A DNA stretch of 64,000 nt from Chryseosolibacter sp964551035 (GCA_964551035.1 CAZKBK010000003.1:62001-126000), one strand, 5' to 3'. Positions 1 to 8,486 are shown, numbered from the stretch's first letter. Program-made: numbers and translations. Notes: generated from the letters alone by a model not told the origin.

Positions 1-241
1 GCCGGCGAAATTTCAAGGCACAACCGTGCGTCTATGCGCGGATTTTTGAGTTCCGGCGCCGCAAGGGCATCCATGTATAGGCCTTTAGCAACGGCCGGAT
101 TGTCGACAACGATAGGCGCGCATATTTCTTCTTCCACGGTGCGGCGTACATCGTAAGAATTTCATAGCCCTGCCCTGCCCCCGGAATAAACAAGCTGTCA
201 GCGACCGTGCGAAGAATCCCGCGAAGCGTCATTTCATTCAT
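1..241 (-). CDS. Unrecognised partial coding region running off the left edge, possibly frameshifted
   Basis: On the minus strand an ATG at 241 opens a 69-codon frame that ends at 32. It looks protein-like only in its first part (through residues GYEIL). From about position 155 down to 1 a second minus frame is open off the window edge and reads as a more natural, acidic sequence (RRTVEEEICAPIVVDNPAV and onward), with a possible GTG start at 137. One reading is a gene carrying a frameshift near 150; another is a gene starting at GTG 137. I do not recognise the family and assign no function. The gene's 3' part lies outside the window. Confidence 0.25.
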
Positions 242-388
242 CAGTTCGGATTTTTATTCACACCTCCCCTCCGGCCAAAGTAATGCCCGCTTGCCATTTG
301 AAGAAAATCGCTTTACAACGGTCAGGTTGAGCAACGTTTTACCCATAGCCAACAGCCTGCTGTACATTTTTTCGCCATATCGCCTGCC

Positions 389-396
389 TACATTTG
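389..396 (+). promoter_or_regulatory. Candidate Bacteroidota -7 box upstream of the DUF1328 gene
   Basis: The octamer TACATTTG fits the Bacteroidota -7 consensus TAnnTTTG exactly. It lies 59 bases upstream of the ATG at 455. No clear TTTG -33 element sits at normal spacing, so this rests on the -7 match alone. Confidence 0.35.
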
Positions 397-454
397 AAAT
401 TTCGACTGGCATATGATTGGTGATGAGTGCGGTCAGATCAAACGCACACAGGGT

Positions 455-622
455 ATGATTCGATGGACAATAACATTTTTAGTGATCGCGCTGATCGCGG
501 CGGTGTTCGGATTCACGGGTATTGCAGCCGGCGCTGCTGAAATTGCGAAAATCATTTTCTACATATTTCTGGTGTTCCTGGTGGTCTCTCTGATCGCCGG
601 TGCATTCAGAAGAACGGATTGA
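455..622 (+). CDS. DUF1328 small membrane protein
   Basis: A 55-residue protein that is almost all membrane: two hydrophobic helices (about residues 4-22 and 29-48) joined by the Gly/Ala-rich stretch FTGIAAGAAEIAK, ending in Arg-Arg-Thr-Asp. This is the layout of the DUF1328 (YtjA-like) family of inner-membrane proteins, often seen among stress genes and without a defined biochemical role. The frame is open upstream to 413, but the ATG at 455 gives the family's usual start (MIRWTITFLVIALIA). A strong terminator follows at 658. It is the first of several small stress-type genes in the left part of the window. Confidence 0.85.
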   Translation: MIRWTITFLVIALIAAVFGFTGIAAGAAEIAKIIFYIFLVFLVVSLIAGAFRRTD

Positions 623-657
623 CATTTTGTTCAATCCATTCTCTTGTAGAAATTGTG

Positions 658-685
658 AAGTGCAGCCCGTAAGCTGCACTTTTTT
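658..685 (+). terminator. Rho-independent terminator after the DUF1328 gene
   Basis: A perfect 9-bp stem (AAGTGCAGC / GCTGCACTT) with a six-base loop is followed by a run of T. It lies 36 bases past the DUF1328 stop codon. Confidence 0.8.
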
Positions 686-778
686 ATTCGTCGCTCGGAT
701 CGGCCCTGATAAAGAATAGCAGCCGGACGTTGTTCGTCTGTCAAACGACTAAAGTCGCCTCCGAGCAAAACCACCATG

Positions 779-1138
779 CTAGGCATTCATCCCCGACGCC
801 TTTACTTGCTTCTGTATCTCCTCCACGCGTACGATAAACTTTGACACTTCAGAATCTGAGTACGCGCCGTACGCATCCACCAGCGTTCCCTTCAGACCGT
901 CGTCAGTCTCGATCACGTACAGTATGGAATTGTCCGCCGGGTCGGATGCTCCCTCAAACCGATAGAAATTCACGATGTGAACCTGTCCGGCCTGGTAAAT
1001 CTTATCCTCCGCGTATGTGCACAAGCCCTGCGCCGTAACCTGAAAGTCTTCTTTATACCCATCCTGCTTCATCTGGTTCGTGCATGCCGACAAAGTCTTC
1101 ATCCATGAAATATTGCCCGTTTGCCCTCTGGTTTCCAT
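779..1138 (-). CDS. Small conserved Bacteroidota protein (often named phosphoribosylpyrophosphate synthetase-like)
   Basis: A 119-residue soluble protein with the core VNFYRFEGASDPADNSILYV and GLKGTLVDAYGAYSD. That pattern marks a short Bacteroidota family frequently mislabelled as phosphoribosylpyrophosphate synthetase; it is far too short for that enzyme and lacks its PRPP loop. The true function is unknown. The ATG at 1138 has AGGAG just upstream with only two bases between; the internal Met at 1102 matches family starts nearly as well but has no ribosome binding site. Flanking genes are stress-type. Confidence 0.7.
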   Translation of the reverse strand: METRGQTGNISWMKTLSACTNQMKQDGYKEDFQVTAQGLCTYAEDKIYQAGQVHIVNFYRFEGASDPADNSILYVIETDDGLKGTLVDAYGAYSDSEVSKFIVRVEEIQKQVKASGMNA

Positions 1139-1417
1139 TTCTCCTTTTGTTTAGTCCGTCCAGTCACTAATTATTATTGTACCGGAACCTTTGCTATGGA
1201 GGCTTCGTAGGTCCGGTGATGGGCAATTGGAAATCAGGTTTTCAAGAACACTCGGCCAGGATTAGCCGACGTGCGACAATAATCCACATTTTTTGTAGAC
1301 AAATCACCCCATTCTACAGCAGCTTTATGGCGCAAATTCGTTGTTTGGGCGAAAAACAGCCGATTAGTTTCTGGCACAACTTTTACCTTTCATAATGCAG
1401 CGATTCGGATATAAGCC

Positions 1418-1606
1418 ATGTATCAGTTGGAAATCATGAACCGATGGAATGCAGTTAAGGGCGCCTTGAAACAGCGGTACGAAATGCTTACAGACGATGA
1501 CCTGATGTTCAGGGTCGGCAGGGAAGGCGATCTCATCAACCGCCTTCAGAAGAAGTTGAACAAGAACCGGTCTGACATCATGCGAATGATCGGCGAAATG
1601 AATTGA
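1418..1606 (+). CDS. CsbD-like stress response protein
   Basis: A 62-residue charged protein with no membrane segment. It aligns along its whole length with the CsbD family pattern: an N-terminal WN-x-x-KG-x-LKQ-x-Y, then LTDDDL, then a G-x-x-x-x-L-x-x-RLQKKL segment. CsbD proteins are small, abundant and induced by general stress; their molecular role is not established. The start at 1418 keeps the family's N-terminal residues; ATG 1436 is an alternative. A terminator follows at 1724. A near-consensus -7 sequence (TACCTTTC) lies just upstream. Confidence 0.7.
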   Translation: MYQLEIMNRWNAVKGALKQRYEMLTDDDLMFRVGREGDLINRLQKKLNKNRSDIMRMIGEMN

Positions 1607-1723
1607 GTGAGGACCACGTGTTCTCGATACAAAAGTCATACGATGGTCGCTTGCCGGATGCGCAAGTTCACAGGGGTTAAAAGATAGTTGTTCTATAGTC
1701 AGGTTTTAGCTAGTGGGGTTTAA

Positions 1724-1756
1724 AAGTCGTTACCGTTCTGGTAGCGGCTTTTTTTT
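1724..1756 (+). terminator. Rho-independent terminator
   Basis: An 11-bp stem with two G-T pairs (AAGTCGTTACC / GGTAGCGGCTT) and a five-base loop is followed by eight T. It ends plus-strand transcription from the CsbD-like gene. Confidence 0.8.
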
Positions 1757-1802
1757 GTGCCCATCCCTCCGGCCTGGTCACGGTACAGGGCACCCGAGCG
1801 AC

Positions 1803-1840
1803 AAAAAAAAGAATCAGGTCGTCACAACCTGATTCTCTTT
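1803..1840. terminator. Bidirectional terminator between convergent genes
   Basis: A perfect 9-bp stem (GAATCAGGT / ACCTGATTC) is flanked by an A-run on the left and a T-rich run on the right, so it can act on both strands. On the minus strand it serves the DUF892 gene that ends at 1863. Confidence 0.75.
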
Positions 1841-1862
1841 TTCGCGCGTATCTGTCCCGAAC

Positions 1863-2498
1863 TCATTCGGTCCGCGCATACTGATTAATTTTCCCTTCGG
1901 CAATGTTGGTCAGCAGCTCATCCGCTTCCTTTTCCTCTTCGAGGATTTCTCCCAGGATCGCGGCTACATCGTTTTCGCCCAGGGTCTTCGCCAACGTCGC
2001 CAGGCCGCCGTATGCCGCGATTTCATAGTGTTCGACTTTCTGCGCCGAAATAATGAGCCCTGCGTCACGGGTCGAGGAACCTTTGTCGGTGTCGCTAATC
2101 ACGGATTCGCCTTCCTTCACCAGGCCTTCCATTCCTTCACACTTCTTACCCCGCGCTTTTTCGCCCAGCATCCCAAAAATTTGCTCAAGACGGTCTACCT
2201 GTTCTTCAGTCACGGCCAGGTGGTCTTCAAACGCCGTAGCAAGTTCATCGGAAGTGGCCGCCTTCTGGAGTTTCGGCAAGGTCTTCACAAGGTATTTTTC
2301 AGCCCAATAGATGTCGCGAAGTTCATCGAGGAACAGTTCTTTCAACATCGAATCATTCAACTTTGAATCATTTGGCGTTGCGGCTTTCCTTTGACGATTG
2401 CCGGATGACGCCTGTTTGCGCCTGTTCGTCGCGGATCTTCCTGTCGAGAGCTTCTCCCGCAAAAGATTTTTTGTTTTAGATTTTTTGACTTTTACCAT
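1863..2498 (-). CDS. DUF892 (YciE/YciF-type) ferritin-like protein
   Basis: 211 residues. The first 45 or so are basic and disordered (many Lys, Arg and Ser). A four-helix ferritin-like domain follows, from about residue 48 (LKELFLDELRDIYWAEKYL) to 205. Carboxylate/histidine metal-ligand positions typical of DUF892 are visible: E58 and E67 region, E101 region, and the KVEHYEIAAYGGL helix (E-x-x-H) with EEEKEAD in the last helix. Family members are induced by osmotic and general stress; iron binding is inferred. The basic N-terminal tail is an addition that might bind nucleic acid. Transcription ends at the terminator at 1803. Confidence 0.8.
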   Translation of the reverse strand: MVKVKKSKTKNLLREKLSTGRSATNRRKQASSGNRQRKAATPNDSKLNDSMLKELFLDELRDIYWAEKYLVKTLPKLQKAATSDELATAFEDHLAVTEEQVDRLEQIFGMLGEKARGKKCEGMEGLVKEGESVISDTDKGSSTRDAGLIISAQKVEHYEIAAYGGLATLAKTLGENDVAAILGEILEEEKEADELLTNIAEGKINQYARTE

Positions 2499-2640
2499 TG
2501 TTAAGGATGTTTACATGCCGATAGGCTGTTCTCTTCGCGCGAACGCCACGCGAAGCCAACGGTTCGAATCACTAAAACAACGTGCCTCGGGCGTTTGAGC
2601 GCGGATTGCCTTGCAGGTCGATGCAAGAAGGACCCTTTGA

Positions 2641-2985
2641 TTAAAACCCCAGTTGCTTCTGCACCTTGAGGGAAAGGCCGGACCGAACAAGGTCGTACGA
2701 TTGCCTGATGAATATCTTCAGTTCCTTGAGGCCTACCCGGGCACCGGGCGCGAGGGTAACCCATTTTGCGCGGGCGAGGTAGCGCGCGGGCTTGAAGTCG
2801 TTACTGGCGATCAGTTCCTCAAATTTTTCGTAAGGAACCTTGAAAGTCAGGCTAAAGGGACGCTCCAGTGAGGTCACGCAGAACATTTTGCCGCCGACCA
2901 GAAAGCAGAGGTTATCGCCCCATTTTATGTCTTCACCTGCCCCAGGCAGTGAGGTGCAGTACTGCCGAACCCATTCGATATCCAT
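2641..2985 (-). CDS. MmcQ/YjbR family protein
   Basis: 114 residues with the full MmcQ/YjbR (DUF419) pattern: an N-terminal helix, LPGAGEDIKWGDNLCFLVGGKMFC, a central sheet, PARYLARAKWVTL, and a C-terminal LKELKIFIRQSYDLV helix. The fold resembles CyaY-like and DNA-binding double-wing domains, and no enzyme role is proven. It is a complete single-domain copy of usual length. It is divergent from kdsB, with 116 bases between the start codons. Confidence 0.8.
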   Translation of the reverse strand: MDIEWVRQYCTSLPGAGEDIKWGDNLCFLVGGKMFCVTSLERPFSLTFKVPYEKFEELIASNDFKPARYLARAKWVTLAPGARVGLKELKIFIRQSYDLVRSGLSLKVQKQLGF

Positions 2986-3101
2986 TTTCGCCCCCTGTTT
3001 TCGATAAAAATAGAAAAAATTCCGCGTGCAACCCCAGCGTCGCCTTGGCCGGGTTTTTCAAATCGCTTAATTTGAGGAACGATGTCACGCGCCCCACGGA
3101 G

Positions 3102-3854
3102 ATGAAAAAGACATTTCTCGGAATCATACCCTCGAGATTCGGATCAACGCGTTTTCCCGGTAAGCCGCTGGCCGATATCCACGGCAAGCCCATGATCCAA
3201 CATGTCTACGAACGCGCGCGGGAATGCCGCGAACTTTCGGAGGTGATCGTGGCAACCGATGACGAACGCATTGAAAGGGCCGTGCTGGAGTTTGGGGGCA
3301 CCGTTTGCATGACCTCGCCGCGACACCCGAGCGGGACTGATCGGTGCGCGGAGGTCGTTCAAAAGCTAACCCCGGCGTGCGACGCCGTCATCAACATTCA
3401 GGGAGACGAGCCCTTCATTTCACCGGAACAGATCAGTTTGCTTTGCTCCTGCTTTGCCGATGATCGCACCCAACTGGCTACGCTCATTAAAAAAATAGAT
3501 TCAGCGGAGGTGCTCTTCAACGCAAACGCGCCCAAGGTCGTCGTAGATGGAAACGGATTCGCCATCTACTTCAGCCGGCATCCGATACCCTACCTTCGAG
3601 GCATAGAACAGAACAACTGGCTCAACAACCATGCGTTCTACCAGCACGTCGGAATCTACGGCTACCGCACCGATGTGTTGAAGGAAATCCCAAAACTGTC
3701 TCCTTCAAAGCTGGAAACCGCCGAGTCGCTTGAACAATTGCGCTGGATTGAAAATGGACTCAGGATCAAGACGGCGGTGACAACGATCGAAACCATCTCC
3801 GTGGATACGCCACAGGATCTCAAACGGATTCAATCCATCACCCCAAGATCATGA
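3102..3854 (+). CDS. kdsB: 3-deoxy-manno-octulosonate cytidylyltransferase (CMP-Kdo synthetase)
   Basis: A 250-residue cytosolic enzyme that activates Kdo with CTP for lipid A/LPS core assembly. Visible hallmarks are the nucleotide-binding start IPSRFGSTRFPGKPL (residues 9-23), SGTDRCAEV (77-85), the metal-binding INIQGDEP (97-104), and the sugar-binding NHAFYQHVGIYGYR region. Length matches the family. The reading frame is open far upstream, but ATG 3102 begins exactly at the conserved N-terminus. Its TGA overlaps the ATG of the next gene (ATGA), so the two are translationally coupled. Confidence 0.95.
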   Translation: MKKTFLGIIPSRFGSTRFPGKPLADIHGKPMIQHVYERARECRELSEVIVATDDERIERAVLEFGGTVCMTSPRHPSGTDRCAEVVQKLTPACDAVINIQGDEPFISPEQISLLCSCFADDRTQLATLIKKIDSAEVLFNANAPKVVVDGNGFAIYFSRHPIPYLRGIEQNNWLNNHAFYQHVGIYGYRTDVLKEIPKLSPSKLETAESLEQLRWIENGLRIKTAVTTIETISVDTPQDLKRIQSITPRS

Positions 3855-4585
3855 ACTGCCTGAATTGCAATGCCCTGCTCGACGGCGACTTTTGTCGCGC
3901 CTGCGGCCAGAAGGGAAACACAAAACGAATCAGCTTCAAGTCGGTCGTTCATGATTTCATTCACGCGTTTACGCATGCGGACAAAGGATTCCTGCTGTTG
4001 CTTAAGGATCTTTTGGTTAAGCCGGGGATTGTTGCCAGGGAATACATCGAAGGCAAGAGAAAAAAATATTTCAACCCGCTCACCTTCCTCGTGATCTGCG
4101 CAGCCGTTGGATTTTATTTCGTGAGCGCCACGGACTTTTACACGCCACAGGATCTTTCGCGGATGCCGGAAGGATCCATCTGGCATGATGTGTTCACCTT
4201 TACCAACCGCCACATGAAGACGCTTGACGTCTTCCTGCTTGCGCCCCTGATCACGCTGCTCGGATGGATGTTTTTCCGAAAGCCGAAATATAACCTTGCG
4301 GAGCATTTTGTACTGCAGGCGTTTGTGCTGGCTCAGGGACTAAACATCCGAACCCTGATCTTTATTCCCCTGTTCACCATGTTGCCCCGTTACGGAGGAT
4401 ACGTCAATCAGGCGTTCCAGCTCACGCTGTTGGTGTACATGATCTATGCCTACCGACAGTTCTTCAGACAACACATCGCGCTGACCATCATGAAGACCAT
4501 ACTCATCATGATCCTGTTTATCATCTTATTTTGGGGACTCCTGATCGGCTTTTTCTACCTGAACCGTTTGCTCCTGCCGCATTGA
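3851..4585 (+). CDS. DUF3667 membrane protein with N-terminal zinc ribbon
   Basis: 244 residues. It begins with a four-cysteine knuckle (C3, C6, then FCRACGQKG) like a zinc ribbon, then the family segment HDFIHAFTHADKGFLLLLKDLLVKPG and REYIEGKRKKYFNPLTFLVI. Several transmembrane helices follow to the C-terminus. DUF3667 is common in Bacteroidota and has no assigned function. It is coupled to kdsB by a 4-base overlap, which suggests co-expression with envelope synthesis. Its last 60 bases lie antisense to the 3' end of the convergent hydrolase gene. Confidence 0.8.
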   Translation: MNCLNCNALLDGDFCRACGQKGNTKRISFKSVVHDFIHAFTHADKGFLLLLKDLLVKPGIVAREYIEGKRKKYFNPLTFLVICAAVGFYFVSATDFYTPQDLSRMPEGSIWHDVFTFTNRHMKTLDVFLLAPLITLLGWMFFRKPKYNLAEHFVLQAFVLAQGLNIRTLIFIPLFTMLPRYGGYVNQAFQLTLLVYMIYAYRQFFRQHIALTIMKTILIMILFIILFWGLLIGFFYLNRLLLPH

Positions 4586-5572
4586 CTGACCTGACAGCAC
4601 ATCCCGGAGGAAATCCTCGATTTCGGCATAGACGCCTTCGACATCAGCGGACGCCAGGGATGAACCGATGACGTGTGCGCGCGCTTCGGGCAAGGCAACG
4701 GCTTTCTTGAGGTCGTCGGGTGTAGAAAGCATGCGGTGCATGCTCAGCATGGCGCTAACGCGCACCTCCGGGTCCTGCTCTTCCTCATTCTTGTAGTAAT
4801 ACAGGGTGAGCGATGGCTGTCGGATGCGGGCAAAAGTCTCATCGGTCATGGTCGTTTCGAGCAACTCCTGCAACTGCACGGTGGCCTCCAGTCGGTATTT
4901 GGTGTTCCAGTAGCGCTGCTTTGCTTCCCCTCCACCCGTGATTCGATATTTCCCGCCCATTACCGCGCGGGCGATATACAGGCCCCACGGATCATTCAGC
5001 AAGAAAGCCGCGGGGTTGTTGATCTCAATATTGGGGGACATATTGACGAGCGCGTCTACGCGATCGGGATAGTGCGACGCGAGCATTAGGGCAAGCGTTC
5101 CGCCTGTCGACGTACTTATGAGGATCACCTTCTCGCCAATAGCCTCTCCGATGGCCAACGCCTCGCGGGCGCTTTTCCAGGCGCGCTCTGCTGTGAAGTT
5201 GAAAAGCGCATCCGTCGTATCCACGCCGTGGTCCGCGATACGTGCCAGATAAAGATTCGCACCGAACGCCCTGGCGATCCGGCGGTGTACGGGGTCGCCC
5301 TCCTTCTGGCTGGCGGAGAAACCGTGGAGATAAACAAATGCAAATTTCGTCTTCCGGCGCGTAGTGTCGGCCCAGACAATGCGCGCCTCGTTGTCAGGCT
5401 TCAGGGAATGGCGCCGTTCGCTTGCGGCGATAAAGTTCTCCAGTTCCTGCGCATCCTGAGGCACAACGGGAATACGCAACGCGTAGACAGGTTCTTTCGG
5501 GCGGGGACCCGCCAGAATGATGCCCGTCAAAACGATCAGAATTATGGCGGTGCGCTTCACAAATTTCAGCAT
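4526..5572 (-). CDS. Exported alpha/beta hydrolase
   Basis: 348 residues with an N-terminal hydrophobic signal/anchor (about 7-22). The alpha/beta-hydrolase core shows FVYLHGFSASQKEGD (oxyanion loop, around 78-92), VILISTSTGGT (nucleophile elbow around Ser154) and a C-terminal His in ARAHVIGSSLASAD. The elbow reads S-T-S-T-G-G, so the usual first Gly of GxSxG is Ser. The substrate is unknown; carboxylesterase or lysophospholipase is a guess. The start lies 11 bases after the stop of the TPR histidine kinase, so the two are probably one operon. The C-terminal tail is Gln/Glu-rich. Confidence 0.75.
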   Translation of the reverse strand: MLKFVKRTAIILIVLTGIILAGPRPKEPVYALRIPVVPQDAQELENFIAASERRHSLKPDNEARIVWADTTRRKTKFAFVYLHGFSASQKEGDPVHRRIARAFGANLYLARIADHGVDTTDALFNFTAERAWKSAREALAIGEAIGEKVILISTSTGGTLALMLASHYPDRVDALVNMSPNIEINNPAAFLLNDPWGLYIARAVMGGKYRITGGGEAKQRYWNTKYRLEATVQLQELLETTMTDETFARIRQPSLTLYYYKNEEEQDPEVRVSAMLSMHRMLSTPDDLKKAVALPEARAHVIGSSLASADVEGVYAEIEDFLRDVLSGQSMRQEQTVQVEKADQESPK

Positions 5573-5583
5573 CGACGCGACGG

Positions 5584-7482
5584 TTAGTTAAGTACGGCCA
5601 CCCTGGCTTCCTTCAACGTAAAGGTGAAAGTCGTACCTTTTCCGACTTCACTGGTGACCCAAATCCTGCCACCATTGGTCTCAATGAACTCCTTGGTGAG
5701 CAGCAGGCCAATGCCCGCGCCCTTTTCCTTTTCCGTGCCTGGCCGGGTGAAGTGCGTCTCCGCATTAAAGAGGCGTTCAAGATCATGAGCAGCGATCCCG
5801 ATGCCTGAATCGATGATTGAAAATTCGTAGTGGTTGTCGCAAGGCTGCGACCGAAGTTCTATGCGCCCCCCCGGGTGATTGAATTTGATCGCGTTGGCGA
5901 TAAGGTTCCTTAATACAAGCCCAACGTGGTTCCGGTCTGCAAGTACAACCGCTCCAGCATCAATTTCGTTAACGATCTTAACCCGTTTGCGTTGGGCGGC
6001 CTCTCTGAAAAGCGCGATTTTTTCGTCGGCCAGCCGGCGCACCGCTACCGCCTCAGGTGTTGCTTGCAAACCGTTCAATTGCGTCTGGGCCCACAAGAGC
6101 AGGTTGTCCAGATCGTCGTAGACGGAGTCGAGATTGCGCTTGAGGGCTTCAGTCAGGTTCGCAAACTCCTCCTGGGTGACGCCCGCTTTAGCGATCAATT
6201 CCATCAATGCCCGAAGGCTGGCAACGGGGCTGCGCAAATCGTGGCTGATGATGGAAAACAACTTGTCCTTCGTTGTATTCACGTTGATGAGTTGCCGTGT
6301 TTGTCGTTCTATTTCGCGGTTCTTTTCCTGCAGGAGCACGTTGGCACGTCGGCTGCTGCGGTTATGCACGAGCAGCACGACGGCGAGAATGACGAATAAG
6401 GCAAGGCCGGTTCCATAAAAGTAGAGCCAGTCCCGCTGCCGCTCCGCCTCTTTCGTCAACAACTCAATCTGTGCTTGTTTTATTTCCGTCGCAAAACGTG
6501 TCTGCATGAGTGCAATCTCTTCGCTGCTCCGTTGGTTATAGAGCGAGTCGTGCAGGTCGATATATTTTGACTGATAACGATACGCAGCGTGTGGGTCGTT
6601 TCCGGCGTAGTAGGTCTCAGCGGTCATTTTGTATGCACGCTCCAACTCATCCTTAAACCCATACGCCTCAGCAATAGCAATGTTCTCGCGGAGATATTGG
6701 ATGGCCTTGTCGGTGTCGCCAAGATTCTTGTAGGTCTTGCCGAGGCGGTGAAGCACCGACGCTTTCAGGAAAGTGTTGTTTTCCCTGATGGAAAGTTCCA
6801 GGCATTGTTCAAAATGGGCAAGCGCTTGGTCCGGATTATTCCGGAGCAGGTCGATGTCGCCCAGGGTGCGCATTGCGAAAGCCCGCAAGTAGGGCTCTTT
6901 TGCCTCTTTGCTTGCCAACAGCGCTTTACGGGCATAGGTAAAGGCCGAATCGGTTTGCCCCAGCCCTACATACGTGTAGGCGATGTTGTTATAGCAACGC
7001 GCCATTACCGTCAATTCGCCGATGCGTTCGGCCACCGAAAACGCCCTGTTGAAATGGTCGATAGCCGCCTCGAACTGCATTTGTTCGTAGTGAATGGCCG
7101 CGACATTGATAAGGCATTTTGCCTCCAGCGCTTGTTCGCCAAGATCACGGCTTATCACAAGGGCACGGGTCGATACCTGAAGGGACTGGGAGTAATCGCC
7201 TTTGCGATATAGCATCCACGCGTAATGTTCAAGCGCAAAGGCCAGCCCGCGGTCATAGTCCAGCGTATCGGCAAGGGCGACGGCTTCGTGCGCAAAATTT
7301 AATGCGCGATTATTATCCTTCTCCCTCAATGTTCTGGCGGCCTCAATGAGCAGATGTACGCGGCTCGTGTCGTTTGGCGCGACCTTTAACGCCACGCTAA
7401 GGCTGTCGGACAAATGTTGCTGCGCCAGGCCCCCCGTCGCACCGATAAAAACAAACAAGAAGAGAAAGGCTTTTGTGGCCAT
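5584..7482 (-). CDS. TPR-containing sensor histidine kinase
   Basis: 632 residues: a signal peptide (1-20), six or more tetratricopeptide repeats in the periplasm (about 40-310), a transmembrane helix (354-373), a short coiled coil, then a HisKA domain with phospho-acceptor His414 in FSIISHDLRSPV. The HATPase_c domain has the N box NLIANAIKFNH, the G1 box DSGIGIA and the G2 box KGAGIGLLL. This is the usual Bacteroidota periplasmic-TPR kinase. No response regulator is fused or adjacent in the same operon; the nearest (7854-8486) belongs to another kinase. The alpha/beta hydrolase follows 11 bases downstream. Confidence 0.9.
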   Translation of the reverse strand: MATKAFLFLFVFIGATGGLAQQHLSDSLSVALKVAPNDTSRVHLLIEAARTLREKDNNRALNFAHEAVALADTLDYDRGLAFALEHYAWMLYRKGDYSQSLQVSTRALVISRDLGEQALEAKCLINVAAIHYEQMQFEAAIDHFNRAFSVAERIGELTVMARCYNNIAYTYVGLGQTDSAFTYARKALLASKEAKEPYLRAFAMRTLGDIDLLRNNPDQALAHFEQCLELSIRENNTFLKASVLHRLGKTYKNLGDTDKAIQYLRENIAIAEAYGFKDELERAYKMTAETYYAGNDPHAAYRYQSKYIDLHDSLYNQRSSEEIALMQTRFATEIKQAQIELLTKEAERQRDWLYFYGTGLALFVILAVVLLVHNRSSRRANVLLQEKNREIERQTRQLINVNTTKDKLFSIISHDLRSPVASLRALMELIAKAGVTQEEFANLTEALKRNLDSVYDDLDNLLLWAQTQLNGLQATPEAVAVRRLADEKIALFREAAQRKRVKIVNEIDAGAVVLADRNHVGLVLRNLIANAIKFNHPGGRIELRSQPCDNHYEFSIIDSGIGIAAHDLERLFNAETHFTRPGTEKEKGAGIGLLLTKEFIETNGGRIWVTSEVGKGTTFTFTLKEARVAVLN

Positions 7483-7499
7483 AGCTACTCTCGCGCACT

Positions 7500-7547
7500 A
7501 ACGCAACAATCCATAAATGCAACTAACGCAACTAATGCCATAAATGC
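7500..7547. repeat. Imperfect ~25-bp direct repeat in the kinase leader
   Basis: Two near-copies built from the shared blocks AACGCAAC and CATAAATGC (7500-7507 with 7512-7520; 7525-7532 with 7539-7547). The first copy starts 18 bases upstream of the kinase start codon, where an operator could sit. Confidence 0.6.
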
Positions 7548-7657
7548 TATGGAAAATGGTCACAAAACCTACATCAATGACCCTGAAACAAGGCATTTTG
7601 AGCCCGAATACTGCTTTTTCACTATCAACCTGACCGGGCACCTCATCGGATCAAAAT

Positions 7658-7685
7658 ATAAAAAAGCCCCTCCGTCCGAGGGGCT
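7658..7685 (-). terminator. Rho-independent terminator of the kinase/response-regulator operon
   Basis: On the minus strand an 8-bp GC-rich stem (AGCCCCTC / GAGGGGCT) with a five-base loop is followed by six or more T. It lies about 170 bases past the response regulator stop. Confidence 0.8.
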
Positions 7686-7853
7686 GGAAATCCTTCTTTC
7701 CCCGTAAGGGGCCATTAACCTAAACTTATGAAGACATTTCTACCTTTCTGATGAGGCACTGCTTCACAAAGTTTTAATCGAGCGCAAATTTCCTGGTCAT
7801 TCCGGAGAGGCATGTTGAATTCTCAGGCCGGAATAAAATTTCGGGGCATTGGG

Positions 7854-8486
7854 TCAAATGAGCTTCTCGAGGTTTGCCTTGGCAATAGCTTCGGACTTGC
7901 TATTGACCTGAAGTTTGGAGTAGATATTTTTAATGTGGGTTTTAGATGTTTCCTTCGATATGAAAAGCTCTTCGGATATTTGCGTGTAGGTTTTCCCTTC
8001 TGCGATCAACTGGAGGATTTCGGTTTCGCGCCGGGTCAGGGGCGAATTGGGGTTCACGTGAAAATTATCGATAACCATACGGGCAATCCTGCTACTCATT
8101 GGAGCGCCGCCTTTAATCACCTCCTCAAGCGCGGATAGAAGCTCCACATAGTTGGCGCTCTTGGTAATATATCCCGAAGCGCCCGCTTTCAAGGCCTCAA
8201 ACACCAGCTCACTATCCTCATAGACCGTGACCATAACGATATCGCTCATCGGACTTTTCTCCTTGATGACCTTTGTGCCCTGAATGCCGGTCATTCCAGG
8301 GAGCTCAACGTCCATCAGGACAATCTCGGGTTTATCGCGATTGATATTCTCTATCGCGTCCTCACAGTTATCGTAGGCGTTGACTACCATAAATTTCTGT
8401 GAACTGTTCACAATCAGGCTAAAGCTGTTGCGAATCTCCTGGTCATCTTCCACGATCAGGACTCTCTTTTTAAACGGCAAGGCCAT
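7854..8486 (-). CDS. NarL/LuxR-family response regulator
   Basis: 210 residues. The receiver domain (about 8-125) has the acidic pair E13-D14-D15, phospho-acceptor Asp59 in VLMDVELPG, and the conserved Thr and Lys (TVYEDS, GYITKS). The C-terminal LuxR-type helix-turn-helix (about 146-205) carries LTRRETEILQLIAEGKT and SKTHIKNIYSKL. It acts as a DNA-binding output. Its start overlaps the end of the upstream kinase gene by 17 bases, so it is almost certainly that kinase's partner. The terminator at 7658 closes the operon. Confidence 0.92.
   Translation of the reverse strand: MALPFKKRVLIVEDDQEIRNSFSLIVNSSQKFMVVNAYDNCEDAIENINRDKPEIVLMDVELPGMTGIQGTKVIKEKSPMSDIVMVTVYEDSELVFEALKAGASGYITKSANYVELLSALEEVIKGGAPMSSRIARMVIDNFHVNPNSPLTRRETEILQLIAEGKTYTQISEELFISKETSKTHIKNIYSKLQVNSKSEAIAKANLEKLI

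Larger units (their letters stand above)
7483..7853. other. 371-base intergenic region
   Basis: It holds the leader of the TPR kinase, including a short imperfect direct repeat (7500-7547), and a minus-strand terminator (7658-7685) that ends the response-regulator transcript. No coding region is evident between them. Confidence 0.7.

Noticed and set aside
1177..1395. 72-codon open frame between two small genes
   Set aside because: Cys/Phe-rich composition with no recognisable motif; the region serves as the divergent leader of the 779-1138 and 1418-1606 genes.
2563..2580. GGTTCGAATC resembling a tRNA T-loop
   Set aside because: The flanking bases cannot form the five-pair T stem and no acceptor or anticodon arm is found around it.
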